A DNA stretch of 64,000 nucleotides from JASLCR01 sp964619585 (lineage in GTDB: Bacteria > Patescibacteriota > Saccharimonadia > Saccharimonadales > Saccharimonadaceae), in contig CAZUCO010000001.1 of NCBI GenBank assembly GCA_964619585.1, positions 310,001-374,000 on the forward strand. Reading direction: 5' to 3'. Below, one piece after another: positions 43,050 through 51,188 of the stretch (its first letter is position 1; each line of letters opens with the position of its first letter). The translations under genes were made by a program, and so were the position numbers. The notes below the pieces were generated by a model. That model searched no databases and was not told the origin of the DNA. It worked only from the letters and a program-made list of their open reading frames with translations.

Positions 43050-43739
43050 GTGGAACGCACCAAGAAGCAGCAAATCCTTCAAGAGAACGTGACGAGACTC
43101 GAACGTGCGCGCAAGTGCATCCGTCACGGGAAGTGGAAGGAGGCTCTCGTAGCAAGTGATGAGATCCTCAACTCCGGCGACCTGGACATGTTCAAGAGCG
43201 CCGAAGTCTGGCTGCTCAAAGCCATCGCAGAGCGTCGCCTCGGCGAAACGCGCGAAGCCGAAACCTCGATGGCAGAGAGTCGGCAGCTCAAGGCCAGTGA
43301 TGAGGACAAGGCGCGCTACCTGCGTCACGTCGTACGTCGCTATGCTGAGGATGGCAATCACGAAGCGATCGCCGAGGTTGTCAAGCTTGAACTCTCCAGT
43401 CTGCCCACCTTCGACCAGGGATGGGCCTACATGATGCAAGGACGGGCCATCTACAACCGCGCTCGTTCTCAGACCCGTCTACGGAGAGATGAACAGCTCG
43501 AATGTGCAGCCAAACTGCACGCCAGGGCTGAGGAGTACTGGGAGAAAAGCCCGCCCTCCTCTCCGCGCCGACGACTCAAAAACCTCATCGGACTTCTCGA
43601 CGCCTACGCAGTACAATCTGCAGGTCGTCGAGACAAGCGAACGAGGTACGTCCTCGAGAAGATCACAAGCATCGATGAGAGCCGCGGCAAAGAGCTCAAG
43701 AAGAAGCTGCGGTGGAGCCATCTGATCGGGTGGAGCTGA
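43050..43739 (+). CDS. GC-rich helical (TPR-like) orphan protein
   Basis: 229 residues, nearly all helical with TPR-like 34-residue periodicity (AEVWLLKAIAERRLGETREAE, WAYMMQGRAIYNRARSQTR). Strongly basic. GTG start at 43050 is fixed by GAGGTGAT 5 bases upstream. The gene is GC-rich relative to glyQS, has its own promoter and strong terminator, and is followed by another such gene. Function unknown; TPR-like proteins usually bind other proteins. Confidence 0.68.
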   Translation: MERTKKQQILQENVTRLERARKCIRHGKWKEALVASDEILNSGDLDMFKSAEVWLLKAIAERRLGETREAETSMAESRQLKASDEDKARYLRHVVRRYAEDGNHEAIAEVVKLELSSLPTFDQGWAYMMQGRAIYNRARSQTRLRRDEQLECAAKLHARAEEYWEKSPPSSPRRRLKNLIGLLDAYAVQSAGRRDKRTRYVLEKITSIDESRGKELKKKLRWSHLIGWS

Positions 43740-43761
43740 GACTCACCCGCTGCTCTGGTGC

Positions 43762-43812
43762 AGGCCCGCCTGGCACACACTATCGTGTACTGCCAGGCGG
43801 GCCTCTTCTCAT
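43762..43812 (+). terminator. Very strong intrinsic terminator
   Basis: Perfect 14-bp stem (43762-43775 with 43791-43804) with inner ACAC/GTGT pairing, followed by CTTCTC. Confidence 0.85.
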
Positions 43813-43840
43813 TGATAAAAATCGTTATTTGTGTTTTAAT
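43812..43840 (+). promoter_or_regulatory. Promoter of the 43890 gene
   Basis: TTGATA (43812-43817), 17-base spacer, TTTAAT (43835-43840), immediately downstream of the preceding terminator. Confidence 0.65.
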
Positions 43841-43889
43841 AGATTGTTAGGGTACCTTTCGGAACAAGACGACAAGGAGAATCTTGCTG

Positions 43890-44606
43890 ATGCAATTCAA
43901 GCCACGCAATAGTGACGCGCGGCAACTACTGAAGCAGCTCAAGGATGCGTTCGACAACCCGTCCTTTGACATGCCAGAGAAGTTGATTGAGTGGTCGGTA
44001 TTGCACGGCCCCGTAAGGGCCATGCGTGCCTACGCAGGGGAATTTCTCCACCGGCTGGCGCTTCGGAGCGAGCAGCGAGGCGAGACACAGTCCGCTGAGC
44101 GTCGCTACCTCCTGTCGCTCGATCACCTACGTGGCAATCCTATGGGACGCGCCCGTACGCTACGTGACTACGGCATTTTTGTAGTCCTACATGGAGATAC
44201 TCCCGAGAGTGGCGTTGCCATGATCGAGGAAGCGCTCCAGGAACACGACAAGGACGTCGACAACGAGAAAGGACGTCGGCAACGACTCATCACACGATCC
44301 AAGCTCTGGCGTGCCCAAATCATCCTCGATGATGAAGGCACCGACGCAGCCAAGCAGCAGCTCATTGAGCTAGCCCTCAATCCTCTGTTCGATACGTTCT
44401 GCGACCGTGACCAGATGGTCATCATCGGTTTCTTGGTCACGCGGACAAAGGGCGAGGTTCGCCGTGACTTGCTCAGAAGAGAAGCCGCAATCCTCTTCAA
44501 GCGTCGGCAGCGCATCGACATGCTCAAAAGCTGTGTTCGACTCGTGGTCGATATCGAACTATCGGCAATCGGCACCATCGCTCGACTGATCTTCCGAAGG
44601 GAGTAA
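43890..44606 (+). CDS. Second GC-rich helical (TPR-like) orphan protein
   Basis: 238 residues, helical repeat pattern with LALRSEQRGETQSAERRYLL and KLWRAQIILDDEGTDAAKQQL, again basic, rich in Arg and Glu. AAGGAG is 10 bases before the ATG at 43890 (an in-frame TTG at 43884 is possible). It has its own promoter and terminator. The tandem with the 43050 gene suggests related functions or a duplication that has diverged widely. Unknown. Confidence 0.66.
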   Translation: MQFKPRNSDARQLLKQLKDAFDNPSFDMPEKLIEWSVLHGPVRAMRAYAGEFLHRLALRSEQRGETQSAERRYLLSLDHLRGNPMGRARTLRDYGIFVVLHGDTPESGVAMIEEALQEHDKDVDNEKGRRQRLITRSKLWRAQIILDDEGTDAAKQQLIELALNPLFDTFCDRDQMVIIGFLVTRTKGEVRRDLLRREAAILFKRRQRIDMLKSCVRLVVDIELSAIGTIARLIFRRE

Positions 44607-44611
44607 CACCC

Positions 44612-44639
44612 ACCCGCCGTTAGGCGGGTTTCCCTTTTT
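44612..44639 (+). terminator. Intrinsic terminator of the 43890 gene
   Basis: ACCCGCC (44612-44618) pairs with GGCGGGT (44623-44629), loop GTTA, followed by TTCCCTTTTTA. Confidence 0.85.
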
Positions 44640-45315
44640 AGTGCGCAACTTGCCGCTCAGCAAGCCATAAGCAATCATCGATTAACTCATCAACGCCCTG
44701 TACTTGCGCTACGACTTTTGGTGACTGCGCGCTAATAAGTCGCAGCAGCTTGATATGTCGACTTGTAAATCGCCCATTTGCTTTTTTGCGAAGCGACATA
44801 TGCGCTGCATCGAATTCGTACGCCTCATCTTCTGCCAACCTGTTCCCTTCATCATCCGTCTGCAGGTTCACTCCTGCACCTAGAAGAATTGCGAGCTGGA
44901 TCCAAAACCATGTCTTTGTAATGGCAAGTAAACAGCTCGTGTCATTGAGCGCGACCAGCGCCTGCTCCAATAAGAGGAAAAACGCCTCCTCATCAACTGT
45001 CTCGGCTGCTCGGCGTATCTGTTTCATGACTTCATAACTAAACTGTAAGCGTTGATAATCTTTGATGATTTCACCAAAAAATGTCTCAAGGCGCGCACTC
45101 GTTAGGATGACTAAGTCGCTCTTTCCTTGATGAAACGTAACATCACAAACCGCAAATAACTCTATCCCCCCCGCTAGTTTACTCTTCTCACGACGGACCC
45201 CCCGGGCGATAGCACTGACAAGCCCATACTCGGGTGTCAAAAAAAGTACAATCCGGTCGGCTTCTCCATAGTTTGTACGACGAAGTACTATCCCTCTTGT
45301 GCGGTTTGTCTTCAT
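44638..45315 (-). CDS. recO: DNA repair protein RecO
   Basis: 225 residues. The N-terminal OB fold starts TRGIVLRRTNYGEADRIVLFLT, followed by GLVSAIARGVRREKSKLAGG; these are RecO signatures. The C-terminal zinc-binding cysteines of many RecO proteins are absent. RecO helps RecA load onto SSB-coated DNA. Its ATG overlaps the stop of the receiver gene by 4 bases (ATGA), so it is co-translated with the two-component pair. Confidence 0.9.
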   Translation of the reverse strand: MKTNRTRGIVLRRTNYGEADRIVLFLTPEYGLVSAIARGVRREKSKLAGGIELFAVCDVTFHQGKSDLVILTSARLETFFGEIIKDYQRLQFSYEVMKQIRRAAETVDEEAFFLLLEQALVALNDTSCLLAITKTWFWIQLAILLGAGVNLQTDDEGNRLAEDEAYEFDAAHMSLRKKANGRFTSRHIKLLRLISAQSPKVVAQVQGVDELIDDCLWLAERQVAH

Positions 45316-45674
45316 ACCAGCCGCCGAATGGCTCTTACGATATCATCAGGTGCCATTGTTGTTTTATCAAGTACTTCAACGACGCCATATGGCCTTAGAT
45401 CTTTTGCCGATAGTTGATCGGCGATTGTACTGACAAGTATGACAGGGATTGTGGCGAGGTCACTATGGGATTGTAATTCATGCAGCAGGGCAAGCGCCGT
45501 TACTTCAGGCAGTAACATATCAAGCACAATAGCATCTGGTATACGCTCATCGATTGTGTCGATTGCCTTTTGCGCCGTATTGACCACTGCTGTTTTTACA
45601 GACTCGCGTGCAAGACCGCGAGCAAACTGCTCCGCCATCCATGACGTATCCTCAACGATAACAACATATGTCAT
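45312..45674 (-). CDS. Stand-alone response-regulator receiver
   Basis: 120 residues, a single CheY-like receiver: VEDTSW acidic pocket at the start, phosphorylated Asp in IVLDMLLPE near 53, switch Thr/Ser in ILVSTIA near 82 and Lys in VLDKTT near 105. No DNA-binding domain follows, so it must act through protein contacts. It overlaps the kinase gene upstream and recO downstream by 4 bases each. Confidence 0.9.
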   Translation of the reverse strand: MTYVVIVEDTSWMAEQFARGLARESVKTAVVNTAQKAIDTIDERIPDAIVLDMLLPEVTALALLHELQSHSDLATIPVILVSTIADQLSAKDLRPYGVVEVLDKTTMAPDDIVRAIRRLV

Positions 45675-46414
45675 AAGAGAGAAAGCTGCTTAGAAATTGG
45701 TATATCAATATAGAATGACAAGCCGTCACGATGATGGGTCATGCCAATCGTCCCATCAATCGCCTCAGCGAATTGTCGCGTGATCCAAAGCCCTAATCCG
45801 CTACTTTCGGGACGCATCGCTCTGTAGTTGTCGGTAACGTGCTCAATCACTGTGGCCTTTTTGTATGCATTTCCTCTTGATAGCGCAGGTCCTCGATCAC
45901 GCACGCCAACACGTACTGTTTCATCGCGACGCAGTTGTCGAACAAATATTTCAGTTGCACTCTGCTCATCTGCATAATGAAGCGCATTGTCCACAAAATT
46001 AACTACGATCCTCCTGAGCAAATCACGATTCGCTACGACAAGCGGTGTCCTGCGGGATATTTGACGACGGACAACTCGCTGATGAGCCTGATAGAGAGGC
46101 ATCATTTCACGCACCACCTCACTGCACACATCTTCAACATTGACGGGCTCAGTCGTGAACAGTGACCGTTGCAGCTGGGCTGTGCGTGTCAAATCTGCAC
46201 TCAGCCGAAGGGCTCGCTCGCTCGTCAGTCGAATTTGCTCAACAATTCGTAGGTATTCACGCTGATCAAGCTCCCCTCTTTCGAGCTCAAAGCTGAGCTG
46301 TCTAATGAGCGCCAGAGGAGACTTGAGCTCGTGCGCCGCAATGACAGCACTTTCAGAGACAATAGGAACAGAGCGCCCACGTGTTTGATGGTCATCTCTC
46401 TGCTCCCTCACCAT
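45671..46414 (-). CDS. Minimal soluble histidine kinase
   Basis: 247 residues with no membrane or sensor domain. H-box VIAAHELKSPLALIRQLSFE near 25, N-box VNFVDNALHYADE near 138 and G2 SSGLGLWITRQF near 205. The G1 box reads RDRGPALS, where the second Gly is lost, a divergence within the ATP lid. TACACT lies 8 bases before the ATG. Likely senses a cytoplasmic signal and phosphorylates the receiver encoded next. Confidence 0.88.
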   Translation of the reverse strand: MVREQRDDHQTRGRSVPIVSESAVIAAHELKSPLALIRQLSFELERGELDQREYLRIVEQIRLTSERALRLSADLTRTAQLQRSLFTTEPVNVEDVCSEVVREMMPLYQAHQRVVRRQISRRTPLVVANRDLLRRIVVNFVDNALHYADEQSATEIFVRQLRRDETVRVGVRDRGPALSRGNAYKKATVIEHVTDNYRAMRPESSGLGLWITRQFAEAIDGTIGMTHHRDGLSFYIDIPISKQLSLL

Positions 46415-46445
46415 ACACTCTTAGTGTATCATGTGCGATGTCACG

Positions 46446-47114
46446 CTACTGATTGAATTCGATCGTCTTGATGATATTTTCAAAATCAGGCTTAAAGGTA
46501 TTCGCATCAGTGTAGATCACGACTGTTTTATCTCGCAATTTATAAACCACTGCTGCACCTCTGATAGTATCAGAGAACTTACCATCATACCGTGTGCCGC
46601 TCACACCGTTAGCACTTGTTGCACTACTCTTGAGCTCCCCCTCAGTCACAAGTGAGTTAAACTCGCTGATAACATCTTCAAACTTGTCGTTTCGTATCTC
46701 TACACGTAGTGCAAAACGGTTTTCCTTCTCTGTTGGTGGCACCGCAACAGGATTGAGAAAAGCTTTGTAGTCGCCGCGATCACTTCCATCATCGGCCACG
46801 TACAAGCTCCATGTCTTTGGGTAACTAAAGGTCAGTCGTCCATAGTCATCAGGTCCTGCAAAACGAGCATTTGGCTCTTTTTCTTTTTCCTCAAACTTTT
46901 TAGCGTCATCCTCAGCTTGCTTTAGCTTGGCTGAGCTCACGGCAGCAACAACTTTCTCATCACTGTTATTCTTATACTCGTTGTATTGACCATATAGCCA
47001 GACACTGAGGCCAACAAGTCCAGCAAGGGCAATCGCCAGCAAGACTATCGTGACAATGCCACCATTCACTGACCCCTGTTCATTTTTTCGTTGATAGATA
47101 TTCATATCCGTCAT
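46446..47114 (-). CDS. Membrane-anchored extracellular protein, unknown
   Basis: 222 residues: polar N terminus, one membrane helix (IVTIVLLAIALAGLVGLSVWL near 21-41), a Lys/Glu-rich coiled part, then a globular domain containing LTFSYPKTWSLYVADDG, a pattern of PsbP-like or lipoprotein-type beta domains. ATG 47114 overlaps the upstream TAA (TAATG), while ATG 47105 stands 7 bases after TATAAT; either could be used. Confidence 0.7.
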   Translation of the reverse strand: MTDMNIYQRKNEQGSVNGGIVTIVLLAIALAGLVGLSVWLYGQYNEYKNNSDEKVVAAVSSAKLKQAEDDAKKFEEKEKEPNARFAGPDDYGRLTFSYPKTWSLYVADDGSDRGDYKAFLNPVAVPPTEKENRFALRVEIRNDKFEDVISEFNSLVTEGELKSSATSANGVSGTRYDGKFSDTIRGAAVVYKLRDKTVVIYTDANTFKPDFENIIKTIEFNQ

Positions 47115-47641
47115 TATACTTGTGGTTTATTGGGCTGTAAAGGTATGAACTTATAGAGGTAGTGGAGGTCGTCGTGTTTTACAGGCTCATGACCCTTCAG
47201 CTGGAATCCATAGCTTAGCGCGTACAGTGGCCTTTGCAATCTATCTGCTTCTGCCTGTAACTTCGTCGCAAGTCGTTTCACGTCACGTGACACCGTAAAC
47301 ATATACACAACCGTCACCTCATCTGGAAGCTGTTTTGTCCAAAAGTTTGCCATCAACACCTTGACATTCTTATCTCCCAAAGACAACATACGGGTGATGC
47401 ACACGAGGAGTGGGTTGAGCTCATACCCAACCGAGCGTGCACCGCGACGCGATGCTTCCCTCAATACTTTTCCATCACCAGAACCAAGATCAACGAGTAA
47501 ATCTTTATCAGACAGAGCATATACATCATCAAATGCTTTTCGTAGGTCTTGACGCCTAACCGGCACATACGGGGCGCCAACAAAAGCGACAAAGCCAAAC
47601 AGCAGGGCTACACCCGCTATGGTAAGAATAAGCCACTCCAT
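47114..47641 (-). CDS. Membrane-anchored class I SAM methyltransferase
   Basis: 175 residues. An N-terminal membrane helix (LILTIAGVALLFGFVAFVG) precedes a compact Rossmann methyltransferase with motif I LLVDLGSGDGKVLREASRRG near 48 and the acidic GYELNP at the second strand. The substrate is unknown. It sits between xseB and an extracellular protein gene, with the start coupled to the xseB stop. Confidence 0.85.
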   Translation of the reverse strand: MEWLILTIAGVALLFGFVAFVGAPYVPVRRQDLRKAFDDVYALSDKDLLVDLGSGDGKVLREASRRGARSVGYELNPLLVCITRMLSLGDKNVKVLMANFWTKQLPDEVTVVYMFTVSRDVKRLATKLQAEADRLQRPLYALSYGFQLKGHEPVKHDDLHYLYKFIPLQPNKPQV

Positions 47642-47644
47642 ATA

Positions 47645-47851
47645 CTATACTTCGGAGCCGAAGTCTTTTTTTATGAGATTAATTTTGTTCTTAAACTCAC
47701 TCAGCTCTTTCTCAATACCTTTTGCAACCTTCTCTGCTTCCGCAAACTTTTCTAGCGCTTCGTCCAGCTTGAACTCATCACCCTCAAACCATGCGACTAG
47801 TTCGTTGAGCTGAGCAAGCTGAACTGATATATTACTACTTTTGTCTGACAT
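47645..47851 (-). CDS. xseB: Exodeoxyribonuclease VII small subunit
   Basis: 68 residues, two helices with LNELVAWFEGDEFKLDEALEKFAEA, the classic XseB pattern. It combines with XseA to degrade single-stranded DNA from both ends. Starts 17 bases inside the end of xseA, so the subunits are translationally linked. Confidence 0.95.
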   Translation of the reverse strand: MSDKSSNISVQLAQLNELVAWFEGDEFKLDEALEKFAEAEKVAKGIEKELSEFKNKINLIKKDFGSEV

Positions 47852-48935
47852 CTTTTACCTCCGTTTTAATCAATTGCTTTGCCGTCTCTATCTCAAGGAC
47901 ACTTCCCGTACTTATGTCGCCACGAACCAGTGCATACCCCCGTTCCAAAGTACGCTGTGGATGAAATGCACTCATGATGTTTGTCAGATGATGGAGTTGC
48001 TGCTCACTTTGCTGATACGAGCTATCGATTCGATCAAGTGCTTGCCGCAACTGACGCTGAGTGTCTCGCTGAATCACATCAACTGTTTGATCAGTCTGGC
48101 CAATAATTTGACGTAGAGATTGACGGACATATCGTACAAGTTCAGACTTTTCTGGCACTAAACGTTCGGCTGCATTACTCGGTGTTGAGGCACGCACATC
48201 AGCCACCCGGTCAACTAAACTTTCATCAACTTCATGACCAATACCCGTCAAGACCGGCACTCGACTCGCAGCAACCGCTCGTACAAGTGGCTCATCATTG
48301 AATACCGCTAAATCGTCTGCGCTGCCTCCGCCACGCAGTATAACAATAACTTCAGGAAGTGTTTTTTGCTGGTTGATAAACGTCAGAGCGCGAATAATTT
48401 GATCTGGTGCTGCCTCACCCTGTACCTGCACTGGCGCCACATCAATCATCATACCGCCCCAGCGCGCATCAACAATCTTGATAAAGTCCTTATAGCCAGC
48501 TGCCTGTGGACTACTAATAACCGCTATATGTTGCGGCATAGATGGAAGCAACCGCTTCCTCTCTTCAGAAAATAGTCCCTCTTTCTCAAGCTTTGCTCTC
48601 AAAAGTTCAAAACCCTTCTTGAGACTTCCCTCACCGCTCGGTCGAATCTGCTGGATCGTCAAGCTAAACTTTCCCCATTTGGTCAGCTTTGGCACCGCCT
48701 TCACTATCACCTTCATGCCATCTTCGATCGGGATGCGCAGTTGAAACACCATCATGAAGCAGCCTACTGAGCTGTCGCTATCCTTAAGAGTAAAAAAGAC
48801 AAACTTTCCTTGATTAACCTTGAATTCGGCAACTTCGCCTTCTACCTCAATGCTGCCGTACGCATACTCAAGCGTCTGGTTAGTCAGTGCGATGAAGTCA
48901 GAGACGCTAAGTCGTGGTACTTCGGTCTTTTCCAT
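47835..48935 (-). CDS. xseA: Exodeoxyribonuclease VII large subunit
   Basis: 366 residues, short for the family (often about 400-450). N-terminal OB fold VEGEVAEFKVNQGKFVFFTLKD, then IAVISSPQAAGYKDFI near 135, VIVILRGGGSADDLAVFND near 197 and GIGHEVDESLVDRVADVRAS near 229 with catalytic residues, then a shortened coiled-coil region and RGYALVRG. Start 48935 (MEKTEVPRLS); the longer frame runs into the flippase gene, which already overlaps by 29 bases. Confidence 0.94.
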   Translation of the reverse strand: MEKTEVPRLSVSDFIALTNQTLEYAYGSIEVEGEVAEFKVNQGKFVFFTLKDSDSSVGCFMMVFQLRIPIEDGMKVIVKAVPKLTKWGKFSLTIQQIRPSGEGSLKKGFELLRAKLEKEGLFSEERKRLLPSMPQHIAVISSPQAAGYKDFIKIVDARWGGMMIDVAPVQVQGEAAPDQIIRALTFINQQKTLPEVIVILRGGGSADDLAVFNDEPLVRAVAASRVPVLTGIGHEVDESLVDRVADVRASTPSNAAERLVPEKSELVRYVRQSLRQIIGQTDQTVDVIQRDTQRQLRQALDRIDSSYQQSEQQLHHLTNIMSAFHPQRTLERGYALVRGDISTGSVLEIETAKQLIKTEVKDVRQK

Positions 48936-49947
48936 ACCTGAGAATCGCATGTTGATAAAAAATGTATCCAAGCCCGATCGTACCAAGCAGTACGGCTACC
49001 CGAGTTACTAGAATCCCGGCAATTGCTACACCAGCACTAACCCCTGCCGTCGCAAGAAACGAAACCATGATAGCCTCATATGCACCTGCTCCACCTGGCG
49101 TAACAACCAAGAACCCCGCAATTGATGCCAAGCCATACGCAATAAGAATTGGCGCTGGACTAATTGGTGTACCAAGCGCCCAAAATGTAATTGCAAATAG
49201 AGCCACATCAGCGATATTAAACACGATTCCCCATATAAACGGACGGCGCAGCAGTTTACGATCGTGCCTCAAAATAAGATACTCATCATGAAGTTCGATC
49301 AAGAAGTGCGCGATCGGCTCCGATGGAACTGTCTGACGTACTCGACCAAATGAAATGAATCTCAGTCCCCGCGTCGCCAATCGAGCAAGCCAACGAGCAA
49401 ATATTTCAGACCGCCTTCTACTACTAACCAAGATAACTAGCGTGGCCGTGCCAACCAGCATAGCAAGCGCTACGGCGCTGCTTATTAATATGACTGATCG
49501 GTTGATATCACCATCAAGCGTGATCCAGGCAACAGCAACCAGCAGGAGCAATATGAAGGCGCCGAACTGCGCAACAAATCTTATCATCTGTGCTGCGGTT
49601 GCTTTACCAGCTGTGATCCCATAGCTCTTTAGTCTCCAATTCATATACGATATGCCGCTGACCCCGCCGCTTGGTAATACATGATTAACAAAATTCATCT
49701 CAAGAGCCATTCGCGCTTGATCAATTCCACGAATGTGCTGTGTCATTCCCTTCGCACGCAGATAGCTAAATATCATTTCACCTGCAGCAAAATAAGCAAG
49801 CAACTGCATCGGGATAAGTAGCGCGAGTATCCATATATTGATCTTCGTTAGTAATTCCCATGCATGGATAATCTCATCTCGAGCAAGGTAAATAATCATG
49901 CCGAGCAGCACGACTGTCACTATACTCATCCATATTCTCACTGACAT
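48907..49947 (-). CDS. Flippase-like membrane protein (UPF0104/AglD family)
   Basis: 346 residues with eight or so membrane helices. Family marks: NFVNHVLPSGGVSGISYMNW near 87, and VVTPGGAGAYEAIMV near 287. Related domains include the MprF flippase part and AglD; roles include lipid or polyprenyl-sugar translocation. ATG 49947 lies 9 bases after TATAAT; an earlier ATG at 49953 is too close to the -10 box. Confidence 0.88.
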   Translation of the reverse strand: MSVRIWMSIVTVVLLGMIIYLARDEIIHAWELLTKINIWILALLIPMQLLAYFAAGEMIFSYLRAKGMTQHIRGIDQARMALEMNFVNHVLPSGGVSGISYMNWRLKSYGITAGKATAAQMIRFVAQFGAFILLLLVAVAWITLDGDINRSVILISSAVALAMLVGTATLVILVSSRRRSEIFARWLARLATRGLRFISFGRVRQTVPSEPIAHFLIELHDEYLILRHDRKLLRRPFIWGIVFNIADVALFAITFWALGTPISPAPILIAYGLASIAGFLVVTPGGAGAYEAIMVSFLATAGVSAGVAIAGILVTRVAVLLGTIGLGYIFYQHAILRYGKDRSTTT

Positions 49948-49996
49948 GTACATTTAATTATACAGGAGGATCACATAACGGTATAATGGATTTCAT

Positions 49997-51175
49997 ATGA
50001 CGTATATCGCCCTCCTTGGACGCCAACCCTTACTCGGACTTGCGGAGCTAGAACAACTGTATGGCGCTGATTCTGTGCAGTCTGTTTCGTCGCATGCCGC
50101 GCTGGTCGAAACTCCAGGGCTTGATGTTCAGCAACTCGGTGGCAGCCTCAAAGCCGGAAAAGTCGTTTTTACGGCAACTGGTTCTTGGCATGACCTGAAT
50201 AAAAAGATTATTCACCACTATACAGAGCTCTGGGGTAAGCAGCCCCACAAGCAAACGCTTGGTATAAGCACCTACGGGTTACAGGTGACGGCCCGAGAGG
50301 TCCAAAAAACAGCAATCCAACTCAAGCAGTCACTCAAGAAACACTCTGTTAGCCTTCGAGTAATCCCGAACTCAGAGCCCGCCCTCAATACCGCTACAAG
50401 TCACCACAACAAGCTTGGCCTGGCGAGCAACAAAACAGAACTCCTTATTATAAAAGGCACTGGCGGCAAGACCATTGTCGCCGAAAGCGTAGGTGCTCAG
50501 AATATTACTGCTCTTGCTCGTCGTGATCAAGGCAGGCCAAAACGAGATGCATTTGTTGGTATGCTTCCCCCAAAGCTAGCACTACTGATGGTCAACCTTG
50601 CGAATGGTGGCTCAGAGGCGAAAGGCAAACGTCTTCTTGACCCTTTTTGTGGCACAGGTGTTGTTTTGCAAGAAGCAGCCCTTCTTGGATTCGACGTATA
50701 CGGTACCGACCTATCTGAAAAGATGATTGATTACTCAACTGAAAATCTCACATGGCTCAAAGCAACCCACTCGACAGCAAGGAACACATCTGTCACTGTC
50801 CACCAGGCAGATGCTATGGACACAACCTGGCAACCACCTATTGACCTTATTGTCTGTGAGACGTATCTTGGTCAGCCCTTCAGTGCTCCCCCAAGCCCAG
50901 AAAAGCTCGCACAAGTGAAACGAACTGTTGATCACATTACGAGCAAGTTCTTAGAGAACCTCGCGGAGCAGATCAAACCTGGTACTCCGTTATGCCTCGC
51001 CGTGCCAGCATGGCGTGACGCTCAAGGTCATTTCACTCAGTTAGGCGTCACCAGAAAGCTTGAGTCACTTGGCTACAAGTATCAGACTCTCAAACACGTT
51101 AGACAAAAAGACCTCATCTACTTTCGTGAAGACCAAGTTGTTGCTCGACAGCTGTTACTACTGACAAAGTCTTAA
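49997..51175 (+). CDS. THUMP/TRM11-like RNA (or DNA) methyltransferase
   Basis: 392 residues. The N-terminal 160 residues resemble THUMP-type RNA binding; the C-terminal Rossmann domain has motif I LLDPFCGTGVVLQEAALLG near 214, the acidic VYGTDLS, then motif IV DLIVCETYLGQP near 277 in place of the usual D/N-PPY. It likely modifies tRNA guanosine N2, as in TRM11/Trm-G10, but the changed motif IV makes this uncertain. TATAAT lies 9 bases before ATG. Confidence 0.82.
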   Translation: MTYIALLGRQPLLGLAELEQLYGADSVQSVSSHAALVETPGLDVQQLGGSLKAGKVVFTATGSWHDLNKKIIHHYTELWGKQPHKQTLGISTYGLQVTAREVQKTAIQLKQSLKKHSVSLRVIPNSEPALNTATSHHNKLGLASNKTELLIIKGTGGKTIVAESVGAQNITALARRDQGRPKRDAFVGMLPPKLALLMVNLANGGSEAKGKRLLDPFCGTGVVLQEAALLGFDVYGTDLSEKMIDYSTENLTWLKATHSTARNTSVTVHQADAMDTTWQPPIDLIVCETYLGQPFSAPPSPEKLAQVKRTVDHITSKFLENLAEQIKPGTPLCLAVPAWRDAQGHFTQLGVTRKLESLGYKYQTLKHVRQKDLIYFREDQVVARQLLLLTKS

Positions 51176-51188
51176 AATTGCCTCTGAA

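Noticed and set aside
43008..43439. 143-codon minus-strand frame over the 43050 gene
   Set aside because: Shadow; the plus gene has promoter, ribosome binding site and terminator.
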